Assembly: GCA_947374535.1 (NCBI GenBank)
Contig: CANCCJ010000015.1
Span: 1-46,003 of the forward strand
DNA: 46,003 nt
Source: Comamonadaceae bacterium
Lineage (GTDB): Bacteria > Pseudomonadota > Gammaproteobacteria > Burkholderiales > Burkholderiaceae
Direction: 5' to 3'
Below are positions 8,188-16,912 of the stretch, one piece after another. Position 1 is the stretch's first letter. The number at the start of each line of letters is the position of its first letter. The translations under genes were made by a program, and so were the position numbers. Below the pieces are notes generated by a model. The model was not told the origin of the DNA. It did no database searches and saw nothing but the letters and a program-made list of their open reading frames with translations.

Positions 8188-8847
8188 ATGAACCCGATTT
8201 ACGAAGACGAACACCTGTTGGTGTTCGAAAAACCGAGCGGCTTGCTGTCTGTGCCGGGCCGTGGGCCTGAAAAACAAGACTGCCTGTCCAAGCGCGTGCA
8301 AGACATTTACACCGATGCGCTGGTGGTGCACCGACTTGACCAAGACACCTCGGGCCTGATCGTGATGGCGCGTGGCATTGAGGCGCAGCGCCGCATCAGC
8401 CGTTTGTTTGAAACCCGTCAGGTGAGCAAGCGGTACATGGCGGTGGTGGCAGGCAACCCGCTGCTCACGCAAGCGCATGTACCCACCAACGAAGACGGCT
8501 GGCGAGCGATTGAAGGCAACATCATGCTCGACTGGGAGCGCCGCCCCATTCACATCATTCACCCCGACGGCAAGCCCAGCCTCAGCCTGTGGCGCATGGT
8601 GCAAGCGGGTGACACCGCCAGCTTGATTGAGCTAGAGCCTTTCACAGGCCGCACGCACCAGCTGCGCGTGCACATGCAAAGCTTGGGACACCCCATGCTG
8701 GGTGACTCGCTTTATGCGCCGCCCGACATCTTGGCGCTCGCGCCACGCCTGATGTTGCACGCGCAAGACATCGGGTTTCCTCATCCCTTTACAGAAGTCC
8801 CTATGGTTTTCACTGCACCCGTGGTGTGGTCGGCCATAACGCCTTAA
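8188..8847 (+). CDS. RluA-family pseudouridine synthase
   Basis: 219-residue cytoplasmic enzyme that isomerises uridine in rRNA or tRNA. The catalytic Asp is in VVHRLDQDTSGLIVMA (about residue 53); ARGIEAQRRISRLF, RPIHIIHPDGKPS and the RTHQLRVHM motif near 155 complete the RluA signature. No S4 domain is present, and the protein is compact like RluA rather than RluC/RluD. RluA in E. coli modifies 23S U746 and tRNA U32, but the target here cannot be told from the sequence. Last gene of the chain starting at 6869. Confidence 0.9.
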   Translation: MNPIYEDEHLLVFEKPSGLLSVPGRGPEKQDCLSKRVQDIYTDALVVHRLDQDTSGLIVMARGIEAQRRISRLFETRQVSKRYMAVVAGNPLLTQAHVPTNEDGWRAIEGNIMLDWERRPIHIIHPDGKPSLSLWRMVQAGDTASLIELEPFTGRTHQLRVHMQSLGHPMLGDSLYAPPDILALAPRLMLHAQDIGFPHPFTEVPMVFTAPVVWSAITP

Positions 8848-8958
8848 TTAGCAAAGGCTTAGCGCAACAAGCGTTGAGTACCCAGTCTTGGCGTAAGACA
8901 TCTGTAGCCCAAAGAGCGCAAACTGATTTGGTTCTAACTTTTATAACTGGAGACAAAG

Positions 8959-10140
8959 ATGCGTGAAGTAGTAGTGGTCAGCGGTGTTCGTACAGCCATC
9001 GGTACCTACGGCGGCAGCCTGAAAGACATTCCCCCCACCGAATTGGCCGCCCAAGTGGTGCGCGAGTCGCTGGCCCGCGCACACATCGATGGCAAAGACG
9101 TCGGTCATGTGGTGTTTGGCCATGTGGTGAACACCGAACCCAAAGACATGTATCTGTCTCGTGTGGCTGCCATCAACGGCGGTTGCGCCGAAGGCACGCC
9201 TGCATTCAACGTGAACCGTTTGTGCGGCTCTGGCCTGCAAGCCATCGTGAGCGCCAGCCAAGCCATCATGCTGGGCGACTGCGACATCGCCATTGGCGGC
9301 GGTGCTGAAAACATGAGCCGTGGCCCTTACGCATCTCTCAGCGCTCGCTGGGGCGCACGCATGGGCGACACCAAGATGATCGACATGGTCGTGGGCGCTT
9401 TGCACGACCCCTTCCAAAACATCCACATGGGTGTGACCGCTGAAAACGTGGCGGCTAAATACGGCATCACCCGCGAGATGCAAGACGCGGCTGCCGTGGA
9501 AAGCCACAACCGCGCCCAACGTGCCACTGAAGCAGGTTTGTTCAAAGAGCAAATCTTGCCCGTGATGTTGAAGAGCAAAAAAGGCGACGTGGCCTACGCC
9601 ACCGACGAGCACTTCCGCCCCAACTGCAAGCTCGAAGACATGACCAAGTTGAAACCTGTGTTCATCAAAGAAAACGGCACGGTCACAGCAGGTAACGCAT
9701 CAGGCATCAACGATGCGGCGGCGGCTGTCGTGTTGATGGAAGCCAAAGCGGCGCAAGCACGCGGTGCTAAGCCACTGGCACGTTTGGTGTCGTATGCCCA
9801 CACTGGCCTCGACCCCAAAATCATGGGCATGGGCCCTGTGTCGGCTTCTCGCCTTGCTTTGCAAAAGGCAGGGTTGACCACCAACGACATGGACGTGATT
9901 GAAGCCAACGAAGCCTTCGCCGCACAAGCCTGCGCGGTGAGCAAAGAGCTAGGCCTAGACCCCGCCAAAGTCAACCCCAATGGTTCTGGCATTTCTTTGG
10001 GCCACCCCATCGGTGCGACCGGTGCGTTGATTACAGTCAAAGCTTTGTACGAACTGCAACGCATCCATGGCAAGTACGCCTTGGTCACCATGTGTATTGG
10101 TGGCGGTCAAGGTATTGCGGCCATTTTTGAGCGTCTTTAA
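8959..10140 (+). CDS. bktB: beta-ketothiolase BktB / acetyl-CoA acetyltransferase
   Basis: 393-residue thiolase that condenses or cleaves 3-ketoacyl-CoA; BktB-type enzymes feed polyhydroxyalkanoate synthesis and short-chain fatty acid degradation. The acyl-accepting Cys is in VNRLCGSGLQAI (about residue 90), the His in GHPIGATGA (about 350) and the second Cys in CIGGGQG (about 380). Sequence reads closer to BktB of Cupriavidus than to PhaA (inference from recalled sequence). The 111-base gap upstream suggests its own promoter; GGAG precedes ATG 8959. Six bases separate it from the MFS gene. Confidence 0.93.
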   Translation: MREVVVVSGVRTAIGTYGGSLKDIPPTELAAQVVRESLARAHIDGKDVGHVVFGHVVNTEPKDMYLSRVAAINGGCAEGTPAFNVNRLCGSGLQAIVSASQAIMLGDCDIAIGGGAENMSRGPYASLSARWGARMGDTKMIDMVVGALHDPFQNIHMGVTAENVAAKYGITREMQDAAAVESHNRAQRATEAGLFKEQILPVMLKSKKGDVAYATDEHFRPNCKLEDMTKLKPVFIKENGTVTAGNASGINDAAAAVVLMEAKAAQARGAKPLARLVSYAHTGLDPKIMGMGPVSASRLALQKAGLTTNDMDVIEANEAFAAQACAVSKELGLDPAKVNPNGSGISLGHPIGATGALITVKALYELQRIHGKYALVTMCIGGGQGIAAIFERL

Positions 10141-10146
10141 TCCTGA

Positions 10147-11487
10147 ATGAATCGCCCAACTGATACCTTTATCCAACGCGAAGCCAACCAGTTCGCGCTT
10201 TTAAATCAACGTCGGTTCGGGCCATTTTTTTGGACGCAATTTTGCGGCGCGGCGAATGACAACCTGTTCAAGTTCGCCTTCACCGTGATGGTGACCTACC
10301 AGCTCAGCGTGAGCTGGTTGCCCGTCTCCTTGGCGGGCTTGGTGATTGGGGCACTGTTCATCCTCCCCTTCCTCTTGTTTTCAGCCACCAGTGGACAACT
10401 GGCCGACAAAGTCGACCATGCCACGTTGATGCGTTGGGTGAAGAATTTTGAAATCGGCATCATGGCGCTGGGCGCTGTAGGCTTTTTGACTCAGCAAGTG
10501 CATGTGCTTTTGTTGTGCACATTTTTGATGGGACTGCACTCCACGTTGTTTGGTCCCGTCAAGTTTGCCTACCTACCGCAAGTGCTAGACGACCACGAGC
10601 TGACCGGTGGCAACGGCATGGTGGAGATGGGTACGTTTGTGGCCATCTTGCTCGGCAACGTGGTTGGCGGTTTGCTGGTGGCCATTCCTGACGTGGGCCG
10701 CACCAGTGTGGCGGTGGCCTGTGTCACTGTAGCCGTGCTGGGCCGATTGACGAGCGCGCGCATTCCTTCACTACCGGCTTTGCACCCACGCTTAAAAATC
10801 AACTGGAACCCCGTCACAGAGACCCTACACAATCTGCGATTGGCACGCGCCAACCCCACGGTGTTTCGCACGCTCCTGGGCATCAGCTGGATGTGGTTCT
10901 TTGGTGCGATTTTTCTCAGCCAATTCCCCAGCTTTGCCAAAGAGGTGTTGCATGGCGATGCACAAGTGGCTTCACTGTTGCTGGTTCTGTTTTCGGTGGG
11001 CATTGGCGCAGGCTCGCTCTTGTGCGAAGCACTCAGCCGTGGGCGTGTGGAGATTGGCCTCAGCCCTTTAGGCGCGATGGGTATGACGCTGTTTGCGGTG
11101 GACCTGTATGTGGCCTCTAACAACCTGCCCGTGTCTGAACTCATGGGCATCAGCACCTTCATGGCTCAAAGCATGCACTGGCGCGTGATGACCGACTTGG
11201 TATTGCTCAGCCTGTTTGCAGGCATTTACAGCGTGCCCATGTATGCGCTGATTCAGCAGCAAAGCAACAACGCCGAGTGCGCTCGCATCATCGCGGCCAA
11301 CAACATCATCAATGCGCTGTTCATGATTGCCAGCTCGCTCATCGCAGGCGCCATGTTGGGTGTAGGCATGACCATCCCTGAAGTCATCTTTTGGACAGGT
11401 GTGGCCAACGCCGCAGTGACGCTGGCCATTTTCATGGCCGAGCCCACTTATATGCACCGATTCGCCGCTTGGCTGCGCGGGCTTTGA
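10147..11487 (+). CDS. MFS transporter, LplT/Aas-like
   Basis: 446-residue inner-membrane carrier with about 12 hydrophobic segments. The N-terminal FGPFFWTQFCGAANDNLFKFAF block and the GLHSTLFGPVKFAYLPQ segment are typical of the LplT group, which flips lysophospholipids inward and is often fused or linked to Aas acyltransferase. Here no acyltransferase domain follows, as the protein ends after the last membrane helix. It starts 6 bases after bktB and is probably co-transcribed. Lysophospholipid transport is likely but not proven by sequence. Confidence 0.85.
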   Translation: MNRPTDTFIQREANQFALLNQRRFGPFFWTQFCGAANDNLFKFAFTVMVTYQLSVSWLPVSLAGLVIGALFILPFLLFSATSGQLADKVDHATLMRWVKNFEIGIMALGAVGFLTQQVHVLLLCTFLMGLHSTLFGPVKFAYLPQVLDDHELTGGNGMVEMGTFVAILLGNVVGGLLVAIPDVGRTSVAVACVTVAVLGRLTSARIPSLPALHPRLKINWNPVTETLHNLRLARANPTVFRTLLGISWMWFFGAIFLSQFPSFAKEVLHGDAQVASLLLVLFSVGIGAGSLLCEALSRGRVEIGLSPLGAMGMTLFAVDLYVASNNLPVSELMGISTFMAQSMHWRVMTDLVLLSLFAGIYSVPMYALIQQQSNNAECARIIAANNIINALFMIASSLIAGAMLGVGMTIPEVIFWTGVANAAVTLAIFMAEPTYMHRFAAWLRGL

Positions 11488-11531
11488 CCCAGCGCAAGCG
11501 CACGCCGACTTCTTAGAATTAAGCTTGCACA

Positions 11532-11552
11532 TTGCTTCAAAAATCGAAGCAA
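11532..11552. promoter_or_regulatory. inverted repeat upstream of bacteriohemerythrin
   Basis: TTGCTTC and its exact complement GAAGCAA are separated by 7 bases. A second, 10-bp palindrome CTTTCGAAAG (11556-11565) follows just before the ATG at 11571 and overlaps the ribosome binding position. The pair could be an operator or a small RNA structure controlling translation of the hemerythrin; function is inference. Confidence 0.4.
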
Positions 11553-11570
11553 ATTCTTTCGAAAGCCCAC

Positions 11571-12089
11571 ATGTCCGACACACTCACCGCCACACTGCCC
11601 ACCCGCGAAGTCACCCTTGCTTGGTCTGACGCTTTGTCGTTGGAACTCGACTTCATGGACGACACGCACCGCGAGTTTGTGGACTTGCTGGCCGCCACCG
11701 AACTGGCCGATGACGACACCTTGGCTGAGCGTTTTGCCGCATTGATTGAGCACACCGAAGATCACTTTGGTGGCGAAGACAAGTGGATGAAAGACACCAA
11801 GTTTTCATCGAGCAACTGCCACACCATGCAACACAACGTGGTGCTGGAAGTCATGCGCGAAGGCTTGCGCCGGGGCCGCGAAAAAGGCGATATAGCTGTG
11901 ATGCGCCAAATGGCTCACGAGTTGGGCATTTGGTTCCCCCAACACGCCCAAACCATGGATGCCGCTTTGGCCCTGCACCTGCGTCGCGTGGGGTACGACG
12001 CCGCCACCGGCGTGGTGACTGCGCCTGAGGCTTTGCCTGAAGACGAGATTCACGGCAGCGGCAGCTGCGGTGACAGCGGCTGCGCTTAA
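11571..12089 (+). CDS. bacteriohemerythrin
   Basis: 172 residues from ATG 11571, preferred over ATG 11532 because the upstream codons lie inside a palindrome. Hemerythrins bind O2 at a di-iron site and serve in oxygen storage, delivery or sensing. Expected iron ligands are visible in order: His in DDTHREFVDL, His/Glu in HTEDHFGGEDKW, His in HTMQHNV, and His/Asp in WFPQHAQTMD. The protein has no fused signalling domain and is cytoplasmic. The C-terminus carries an unusual Gly/Ser/Cys tail ending SCGDSGCA, which could bind metal or form disulfides. Confidence 0.92.
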   Translation: MSDTLTATLPTREVTLAWSDALSLELDFMDDTHREFVDLLAATELADDDTLAERFAALIEHTEDHFGGEDKWMKDTKFSSSNCHTMQHNVVLEVMREGLRRGREKGDIAVMRQMAHELGIWFPQHAQTMDAALALHLRRVGYDAATGVVTAPEALPEDEIHGSGSCGDSGCA

Positions 12090-12092
12090 GCT

Positions 12093-13133
12093 TTACGCGT
12101 AACGGGTACGCGCTAACGCAGCGCCAGCGGCGAGGGCCTCCAGCTTCTTCACCGCTACCTCGCGGCTCATAGGCGCCAAACCACAATTGGTGCAAGCAAT
12201 CAACCGGTTCTTAGGCACGTACTTCAACGCCATGCCAATGGTGTCGGCAATTTGCTCTGGCGTTTCAATCACTTCGCTGGCCACGTCAATCACGCCTACC
12301 ATCACGTCTTTGCCTTCGAGTAAGGCCATCATCTCGGGCGGCACATGTGAGTGATAGCACTCCAAGCTCACCTGTTGAATGCTGCTTTTGGCCAAAGCGG
12401 GCAATACCTTTTCGTATTGGCGCCACTCGTCGCCCAATGTCTTTTTCCAGTTGTTGTTGGCTTCGATACCGTAGCCGTAACAAATGTGGACCGCTGTGGT
12501 GCAGGTCAAACCTTGCGCAGCACGCTCTAGTGCTTTCACCCCCCAGTCTGCGGCTTCGTCTAGGTAGACGTTGAATGCAGGTTCATCAAACTGAATGATG
12601 TCCACGCCATCGGCTTGCAATGCCAATGCTTCTTGATTCAGCAACTCTGCAAAAGCAAATGCCATGTCGATGCGGCCTTGCACGGGGTCTTTGTCTTTGC
12701 CATAGAAGCGGTCTGCCACGGTGTCAACGATGGTCATGGGGCCGGGCAAGGTGAACTTGAGTTTCTTCTTGGTGTGGGCGCGGGCGAGCTGCGCTTCAAA
12801 CGCATGCACGCGGCCTTTGAGACGCAGAGGCGCAATGACTTGCGGCACTTGCGCGTCGTACCGGTTGTTGCGAATACCCATGGTGACTTTGTTTTCAAAG
12901 TCAATGCCTTCGACTTGCTCCAGAAAACCATGCACAAAGTGTTGGCGAGATTGCTCGCCGTCGCCAATCACATCCAAGCCTGCGTCTTCTTGCGCCTTGA
13001 TCCACAGTAGCGTGGCATCGGCTTTGGCTTGCAGCAATGCATCACCTTCGGCTTGCCACTTGGGCCAGAGTTTGTTGGTCTCGGCCAACCATTCGGGTTT
13101 AGGCAGGCTGCCTGCGATTGCGGTTGAAAACAT
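12093..13133 (-). CDS. core-type methionine synthase (MetE C-terminal-domain family, MesD-like)
   Basis: 346-residue cobalamin-independent methionine synthase homologue containing only the catalytic barrel, about half of MetE. Zinc/homocysteine ligands are His216 and Cys218 (VHICYGYG), Glu258 (SLECYHSHV) and Cys317 (CTNCGLAP). GDGEQSRQHF (58-66) and QFDEPAFN (181-188) are core-barrel motifs. It lacks the N-terminal folate-binding half. Sequence layout reminds me of MesD of Acinetobacter, which needs the DUF1852 partner MesX, but no such gene is in the window. The luciferase-like gene lies 48 bases upstream on the same strand. Methyl donor unknown. Confidence 0.85.
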   Translation of the reverse strand: MFSTAIAGSLPKPEWLAETNKLWPKWQAEGDALLQAKADATLLWIKAQEDAGLDVIGDGEQSRQHFVHGFLEQVEGIDFENKVTMGIRNNRYDAQVPQVIAPLRLKGRVHAFEAQLARAHTKKKLKFTLPGPMTIVDTVADRFYGKDKDPVQGRIDMAFAFAELLNQEALALQADGVDIIQFDEPAFNVYLDEAADWGVKALERAAQGLTCTTAVHICYGYGIEANNNWKKTLGDEWRQYEKVLPALAKSSIQQVSLECYHSHVPPEMMALLEGKDVMVGVIDVASEVIETPEQIADTIGMALKYVPKNRLIACTNCGLAPMSREVAVKKLEALAAGAALARTRYA

Positions 13134-13181
13134 GGGTGGGTCTCCGTTGGTGCGTTTTGATGATGCGAATTTGAAAACGAT

Positions 13182-14183
13182 TTAAGTCAGCGCAAACTCT
13201 TTGGCCAGCAGCTCATACGAGCGGGCTTGTGCCGCAGGCTCATGCGTCCACGTAATGATGGCCACTTCGTCAATCTGCAAGCGCTCGGCCAGCCTGCGCA
13301 GTTTGTCGGCCACTTGAGGCGCGCTGCCCACCAAAGCGCCCGCACGCAACTCAGCCAGGGCGACTTGCTCAGACGCGTTGTAGTCACGCACAGCATGATC
13401 GGGCGGCAGCAAAGCGCCAATGCGGCCTGTGTTGCGGTCCATCTTCCAGCGTGCGCGGCTTTGAAACAAACGCCACGCTTCATCTTCAGTGTCTGCGGCC
13501 AAGGCCCAGACGCACACGGTGGCACGCGGCTTGGGATTGCGTTCGTTGGGGCGGTAGTTGGCTCGGTACAGGTTCAAAGCGTTGTCTACCCCCTGCCCTT
13601 CGGTAATGAAGTATGCAAAGGCGTAAGGCAGCCCTAAGTGGGCGGCCAGTTGTGCGCCGTAGTCAGAGCTACCCAGCATCCACACATCGGGCGATGTAGC
13701 CCCGCTGGGGAAGGCAAACACGCCGTGGCCTGGATGACCTGCGGGAATGGGCTCGCCGGTGACCCAAGCCTGCAGCTCCATCACTTGCTGGGGAAAGTTG
13801 TCAGAGGCATGGCGATCGGGGTTGAGCAGCTGTGCAGTTCGGCCATCGCTGCCGGGGGCTCGGCCCACGCCAAGGTCGATGCGACCAGGAGCCAAGGCGT
13901 CGAGCACACGAAACTGCTCGGCCACTTTGAGTGGGGCGTAGTGCGGCAACATGACGCCCGCGCTGCCCAAACGAATGCGAGTGGTGCGTGCGGCGATCGC
14001 GGCCATCAACACCTCGGGGGCGGTGCCCACGATGCTGGGGTGGCTGTGGTGTTCGCTCACCCAAAAGCGGTGATAGCCCCAAGCCTCGCACTGGCTGGCG
14101 AGGGTCAGGGTTTGACGAATGGCGGCGTCTTGGCTTCGGCCAGCAGCAGCAACAGATTGATCGAGGGCAGATAGTTTGAGCAC
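13182..14183 (-). CDS. LLM-class flavin-dependent oxidoreductase
   Basis: 333-residue bacterial-luciferase-like monooxygenase of the YhbW type, using FMNH2 supplied by a separate reductase. Typical blocks are WGYHRFWVSEHH (about 35-46), the LGSAGVMLPHYAPLKVAEQFRVLDALAPGRIDLGVGRA region (about 72-110) and a C-terminal QVADKLRRLAERLQIDE. It precedes the methionine synthase on the same strand by 48 bases, so the two may form an operon; a shared role in sulfur or one-carbon metabolism is inference. Substrate unknown. Confidence 0.88.
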   Translation of the reverse strand: MLKLSALDQSVAAAGRSQDAAIRQTLTLASQCEAWGYHRFWVSEHHSHPSIVGTAPEVLMAAIAARTTRIRLGSAGVMLPHYAPLKVAEQFRVLDALAPGRIDLGVGRAPGSDGRTAQLLNPDRHASDNFPQQVMELQAWVTGEPIPAGHPGHGVFAFPSGATSPDVWMLGSSDYGAQLAAHLGLPYAFAYFITEGQGVDNALNLYRANYRPNERNPKPRATVCVWALAADTEDEAWRLFQSRARWKMDRNTGRIGALLPPDHAVRDYNASEQVALAELRAGALVGSAPQVADKLRRLAERLQIDEVAIITWTHEPAAQARSYELLAKEFALT

Positions 14184-14245
14184 GGGGCAGAGCTTAACTG
14201 GCTCAGCGCCCCCGCGCTGTCACGCAGGCACCAGCCCCTTGGGAT

Positions 14246-14878
14246 TTAAGCGATTTGCGTGCGTGAGCGGCGGTTGATTTGGCGCACCGACATCAGCGCG
14301 TCAAAGAATCCGTGCAACCAGTCCATATCGATGGGCTTTTGCAACAGCTGCACGCCATCAGGCAAGCCACCTTTGGCGCGCACGTCTTGAGCGCTCATGC
14401 CCGTGATGACGACCACGGCCAAATTGCTGAACAAGTTGTGGGCGCTGAGGGTTTTCAAAAACTCAAAGCCATCCACATTCGGCATTTTTAAATCGGTCAG
14501 CAGCACTTGGGGTTGCAAACTGGGCATGTCCAACAAGGCTTCTAGCGCTGAGGCGTACATCACCGCATCCAAAGGCAAGCCCCATTGGTCAAAGTTGGCT
14601 TGCAGCATCAAGCGTGTGTTTTCGTCATCTTCCACCACCAACACGCGCAAACGGTCTTCACCTTGCATCAATGAAGCGGGCGCCAAGTTGTGGCGGCGTT
14701 GGTAGTCTTGGATGGATTGCAAAGAAATACGACGATGGCCGCCTTGGGTCTTCCAGGCTTTTAGGTCATTCTTCTCGACCAAGCCTTGCACCGTACCCAC
14801 GGAGATGCCCAACATTTTGGCTGCGTAGCTGGTACCGCAGAAGCCGTCGTAAGGCTCTTTAGAAGGAGGCATATTCAT
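14246..14878 (-). CDS. response regulator with N-terminal excisionase-type HTH and C-terminal REC
   Basis: 210 residues from ATG 14878; an upstream in-frame TTG at 14890 is less likely. Residues 15-60 form a MerR/excisionase-like winged helix (TSYAAKMLGISVGTVQGLVEKNDLKAWKTQGGHRRIS). Residues 77-200 form a receiver: acidic pocket VVEDDE, phosphoacceptor Asp129 in LLTDLKMPNVDG, Thr in VVITGMS and Lys in LLQKPID. The DNA-binding domain precedes the receiver, the reverse of OmpR/NarL regulators. No histidine kinase is nearby, so it is an orphan regulator. A 21-bp dyad lies 35 bases upstream and may be its own operator. Confidence 0.88.
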   Translation of the reverse strand: MNMPPSKEPYDGFCGTSYAAKMLGISVGTVQGLVEKNDLKAWKTQGGHRRISLQSIQDYQRRHNLAPASLMQGEDRLRVLVVEDDENTRLMLQANFDQWGLPLDAVMYASALEALLDMPSLQPQVLLTDLKMPNVDGFEFLKTLSAHNLFSNLAVVVITGMSAQDVRAKGGLPDGVQLLQKPIDMDWLHGFFDALMSVRQINRRSRTQIA

Positions 14879-14912
14879 TAGAAGTTCCAATTCTCTTAAC
14901 TAAGCTGAGTAA

Positions 14913-14933
14913 AGTTACACACAATTTGTAACT
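14913..14933. promoter_or_regulatory. dyad AGTTACA-N7-TGTAACT upstream of HTH-REC gene
   Basis: Seven-base perfect arms separated by seven bases, so the half-site centres lie on nearly the same helix face. A minus-strand TATAAT (14944-14949) lies just upstream, with a TTGATG at 14964-14969 that is too close for a standard -35 (14 bases). Given these, the dyad would fall just downstream of the start of transcription, a classic repressor position. Autoregulation by the HTH-REC protein is inference. Confidence 0.5.
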
Positions 14934-15029
14934 ATTTGTATTAATTATATAGTCGATTAAATCCATCAAAGTATTAAAAACGATAAGGTGCGACGCACCG
15001 AACTGGAAATTTAAGCCATTGAAAAACAA

Positions 15030-15062
15030 AAAAGCCCAACCACCCTAGGGTGATTGGGCTTT
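15030..15062 (-). terminator. rho-independent terminator of ettA
   Basis: On the minus strand an 11-13 bp stem (AGCCCAATCACCC paired with GGGTGGTTGGGCT, one G-T wobble) with a 2-4 base loop is followed directly by TTTTTT and a further T-rich stretch. It lies 18 bases beyond the ettA stop. Confidence 0.9.
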
Positions 15063-15079
15063 GGATGCGGGCGTAAAAA

Positions 15080-16741
15080 TTACTTCAAAGCTTTGAAGCG
15101 CACGCGCTTGGGCTTGGCGCCCTCTTCGCCCAAACGCTTCTTCTTGTCTGCTTCGTACTCTTGATAGTTGCCGTCAAAGAACACCCATTGGCTGTCGCCT
15201 TCAGCGGCCAAGATGTGGGTGGCAATACGGTCGAGGAACCAGCGGTCATGGCTGATGACCATGACAGAGCCCGCGAACTCCAGGAGCGCATCTTCCAAAG
15301 CGCGCAAGGTTTCCACATCCAAGTCGTTGGATGGCTCGTCAAGGAGCAACACGTTGCCGCCTTCAATCAGCGTCTTGGCCAAGTGCAAGCGACCACGCTC
15401 ACCGCCGGACAACATGCCGACTTTCTTTTGTTGGTCGCCGCCGTTGAAGTTGAAACGACCGCAATACGCACGGCTTGGCATTTGGAACTTGCCCACGTTC
15501 AGGATGTCCAAACCGCCCGAGATGTCTTCCCACACGGTTTTGTTGTCGTCCAAATCGTCGCGGCTTTGGTCCACAAAGGCCATCTTCACGGTTTGACCGA
15601 TCTTGACCTCACCCGTGTCTGGCTGCTCTTTGCCAGCAATCAGCTTGAACAACGTCGACTTACCAGCACCGTTAGGGCCGATGATGCCGACGATGGCGCC
15701 CGCAGGAACTTGGAAGCTCAGGTTGTCAATCAACACGCGGTCGCCAAACGACTTGCTGACGTTCTTGAATTCGAACACTTCGTGGCCCAAACGCTCGGCC
15801 ACAGGAATAAAGATTTCCTGAGTTTCGTTGCGCTTTTGGTATTCGTAATCAGACAACTCTTCGAAGCGGGCCAAACGGGCCTTGCTTTTGGCTTGACGGC
15901 CTTTGGGGTTTTGACGCGCCCATTCCAATTCCTTCTTCATGGCCTTCGAGCGTGCGTCTTCGGTACGCTGCTCTTGTCCCAAACGGGCTTCTTTTTGCTC
16001 CAACCAAGTGGAGTAGTTGCCTTTGTAGGGAATGCCTTGACCACGGTCGAGTTCCAAAATCCACTCAGCCGCGTTGTCGAGGAAGTAGCGGTCATGGGTG
16101 ATGGCCACCACGGTGCCTGAGAAGCGAGCCAAGAACTGCTCCAACCAATCCACCGATTCGGCGTCTAAGTGGTTGGTGGGCTCGTCGAGCAACAACATGT
16201 CGGGTTTGGAAAGCAACAAACGGCACAACGCCACACGGCGTTTTTCACCGCCCGAGAGCTTGCCAATGATGGCGTCCCATGCGGGCAAACGCAACGCGTC
16301 GGCTGCGATTTCGAGTTGATGGTCAGACGCATCGCCCGCGGTGGCGATGATGGCTTCGAGCGTGGCTTGTTCAGCAGCCAAGGCGTCAAAGTCGGCGTCT
16401 TCTTCGGCGTAGGCGGCGTACACCTCTTCGAGGCGCGCTTGGGCAGCCTTGACTTGGCTCATGCCGCTTTCCACGGATTCCCGCACCGTGTGCTCGGGGT
16501 CCAGCTGTGGCTCTTGGGGAAGGTATCCAATCTTCAGGCCAGCCATGGGAATAGCTTCGCCTTCGATCTCAGTATCAATACCGGCCATGATCTTGAGCAA
16601 GGTGGACTTGCCAGAACCGTTGGTGCCCAAAACGCCAATCTTGGCGCCAGGGAAAAAGGACAAGGAAATGTCTTTCAAGATCTGACGCTTGGGCGGCACG
16701 ATTTTGCCGACGCGGTTCATACTAAAAACGTACTGGGCCAT
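15080..16741 (-). CDS. ettA: energy-dependent translational throttle protein EttA (ABC-F)
   Basis: 553-residue soluble ABC-F ATPase that binds the ribosomal E site and gates entry into elongation according to ATP/ADP ratio. It has two ABC domains: Walker A GTNGSGKST (about 39-47) with signature LSGGEKRRV, and GPNGAGKST (about 355-363) with LSGGERGRL; Walker B motifs end LLLDEPTNHLD and LLLDEPSNDLD. The linker between domains and the RVRFKALK-type tail are typical. There is no membrane domain. Length matches the family (about 555). It is followed by a strong terminator and is monocistronic. Confidence 0.96.
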   Translation of the reverse strand: MAQYVFSMNRVGKIVPPKRQILKDISLSFFPGAKIGVLGTNGSGKSTLLKIMAGIDTEIEGEAIPMAGLKIGYLPQEPQLDPEHTVRESVESGMSQVKAAQARLEEVYAAYAEEDADFDALAAEQATLEAIIATAGDASDHQLEIAADALRLPAWDAIIGKLSGGEKRRVALCRLLLSKPDMLLLDEPTNHLDAESVDWLEQFLARFSGTVVAITHDRYFLDNAAEWILELDRGQGIPYKGNYSTWLEQKEARLGQEQRTEDARSKAMKKELEWARQNPKGRQAKSKARLARFEELSDYEYQKRNETQEIFIPVAERLGHEVFEFKNVSKSFGDRVLIDNLSFQVPAGAIVGIIGPNGAGKSTLFKLIAGKEQPDTGEVKIGQTVKMAFVDQSRDDLDDNKTVWEDISGGLDILNVGKFQMPSRAYCGRFNFNGGDQQKKVGMLSGGERGRLHLAKTLIEGGNVLLLDEPSNDLDVETLRALEDALLEFAGSVMVISHDRWFLDRIATHILAAEGDSQWVFFDGNYQEYEADKKKRLGEEGAKPKRVRFKALK

Positions 16742-16912
16742 GTGTTCTTCTTTCGGGGAATCTATTTCAATAAACCTCCCATTATCCCTGCGTGGCTCAG
16801 CCTTCGTTAAAACACGTCTATTCCGGCTCTCGAAAGGAACTTAAATTAAAAAGTTACTATGAATATTTTTATCATTTGGGTTAACATAAAGTTACAAAAA
16901 ATAGTTGATCCA

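Noticed and set aside
15161..16120. 319-codon open frame antisense to ettA
   Set aside because: Antisense shadow of a conserved ABC-F gene; no ribosome binding site or recognisable protein.
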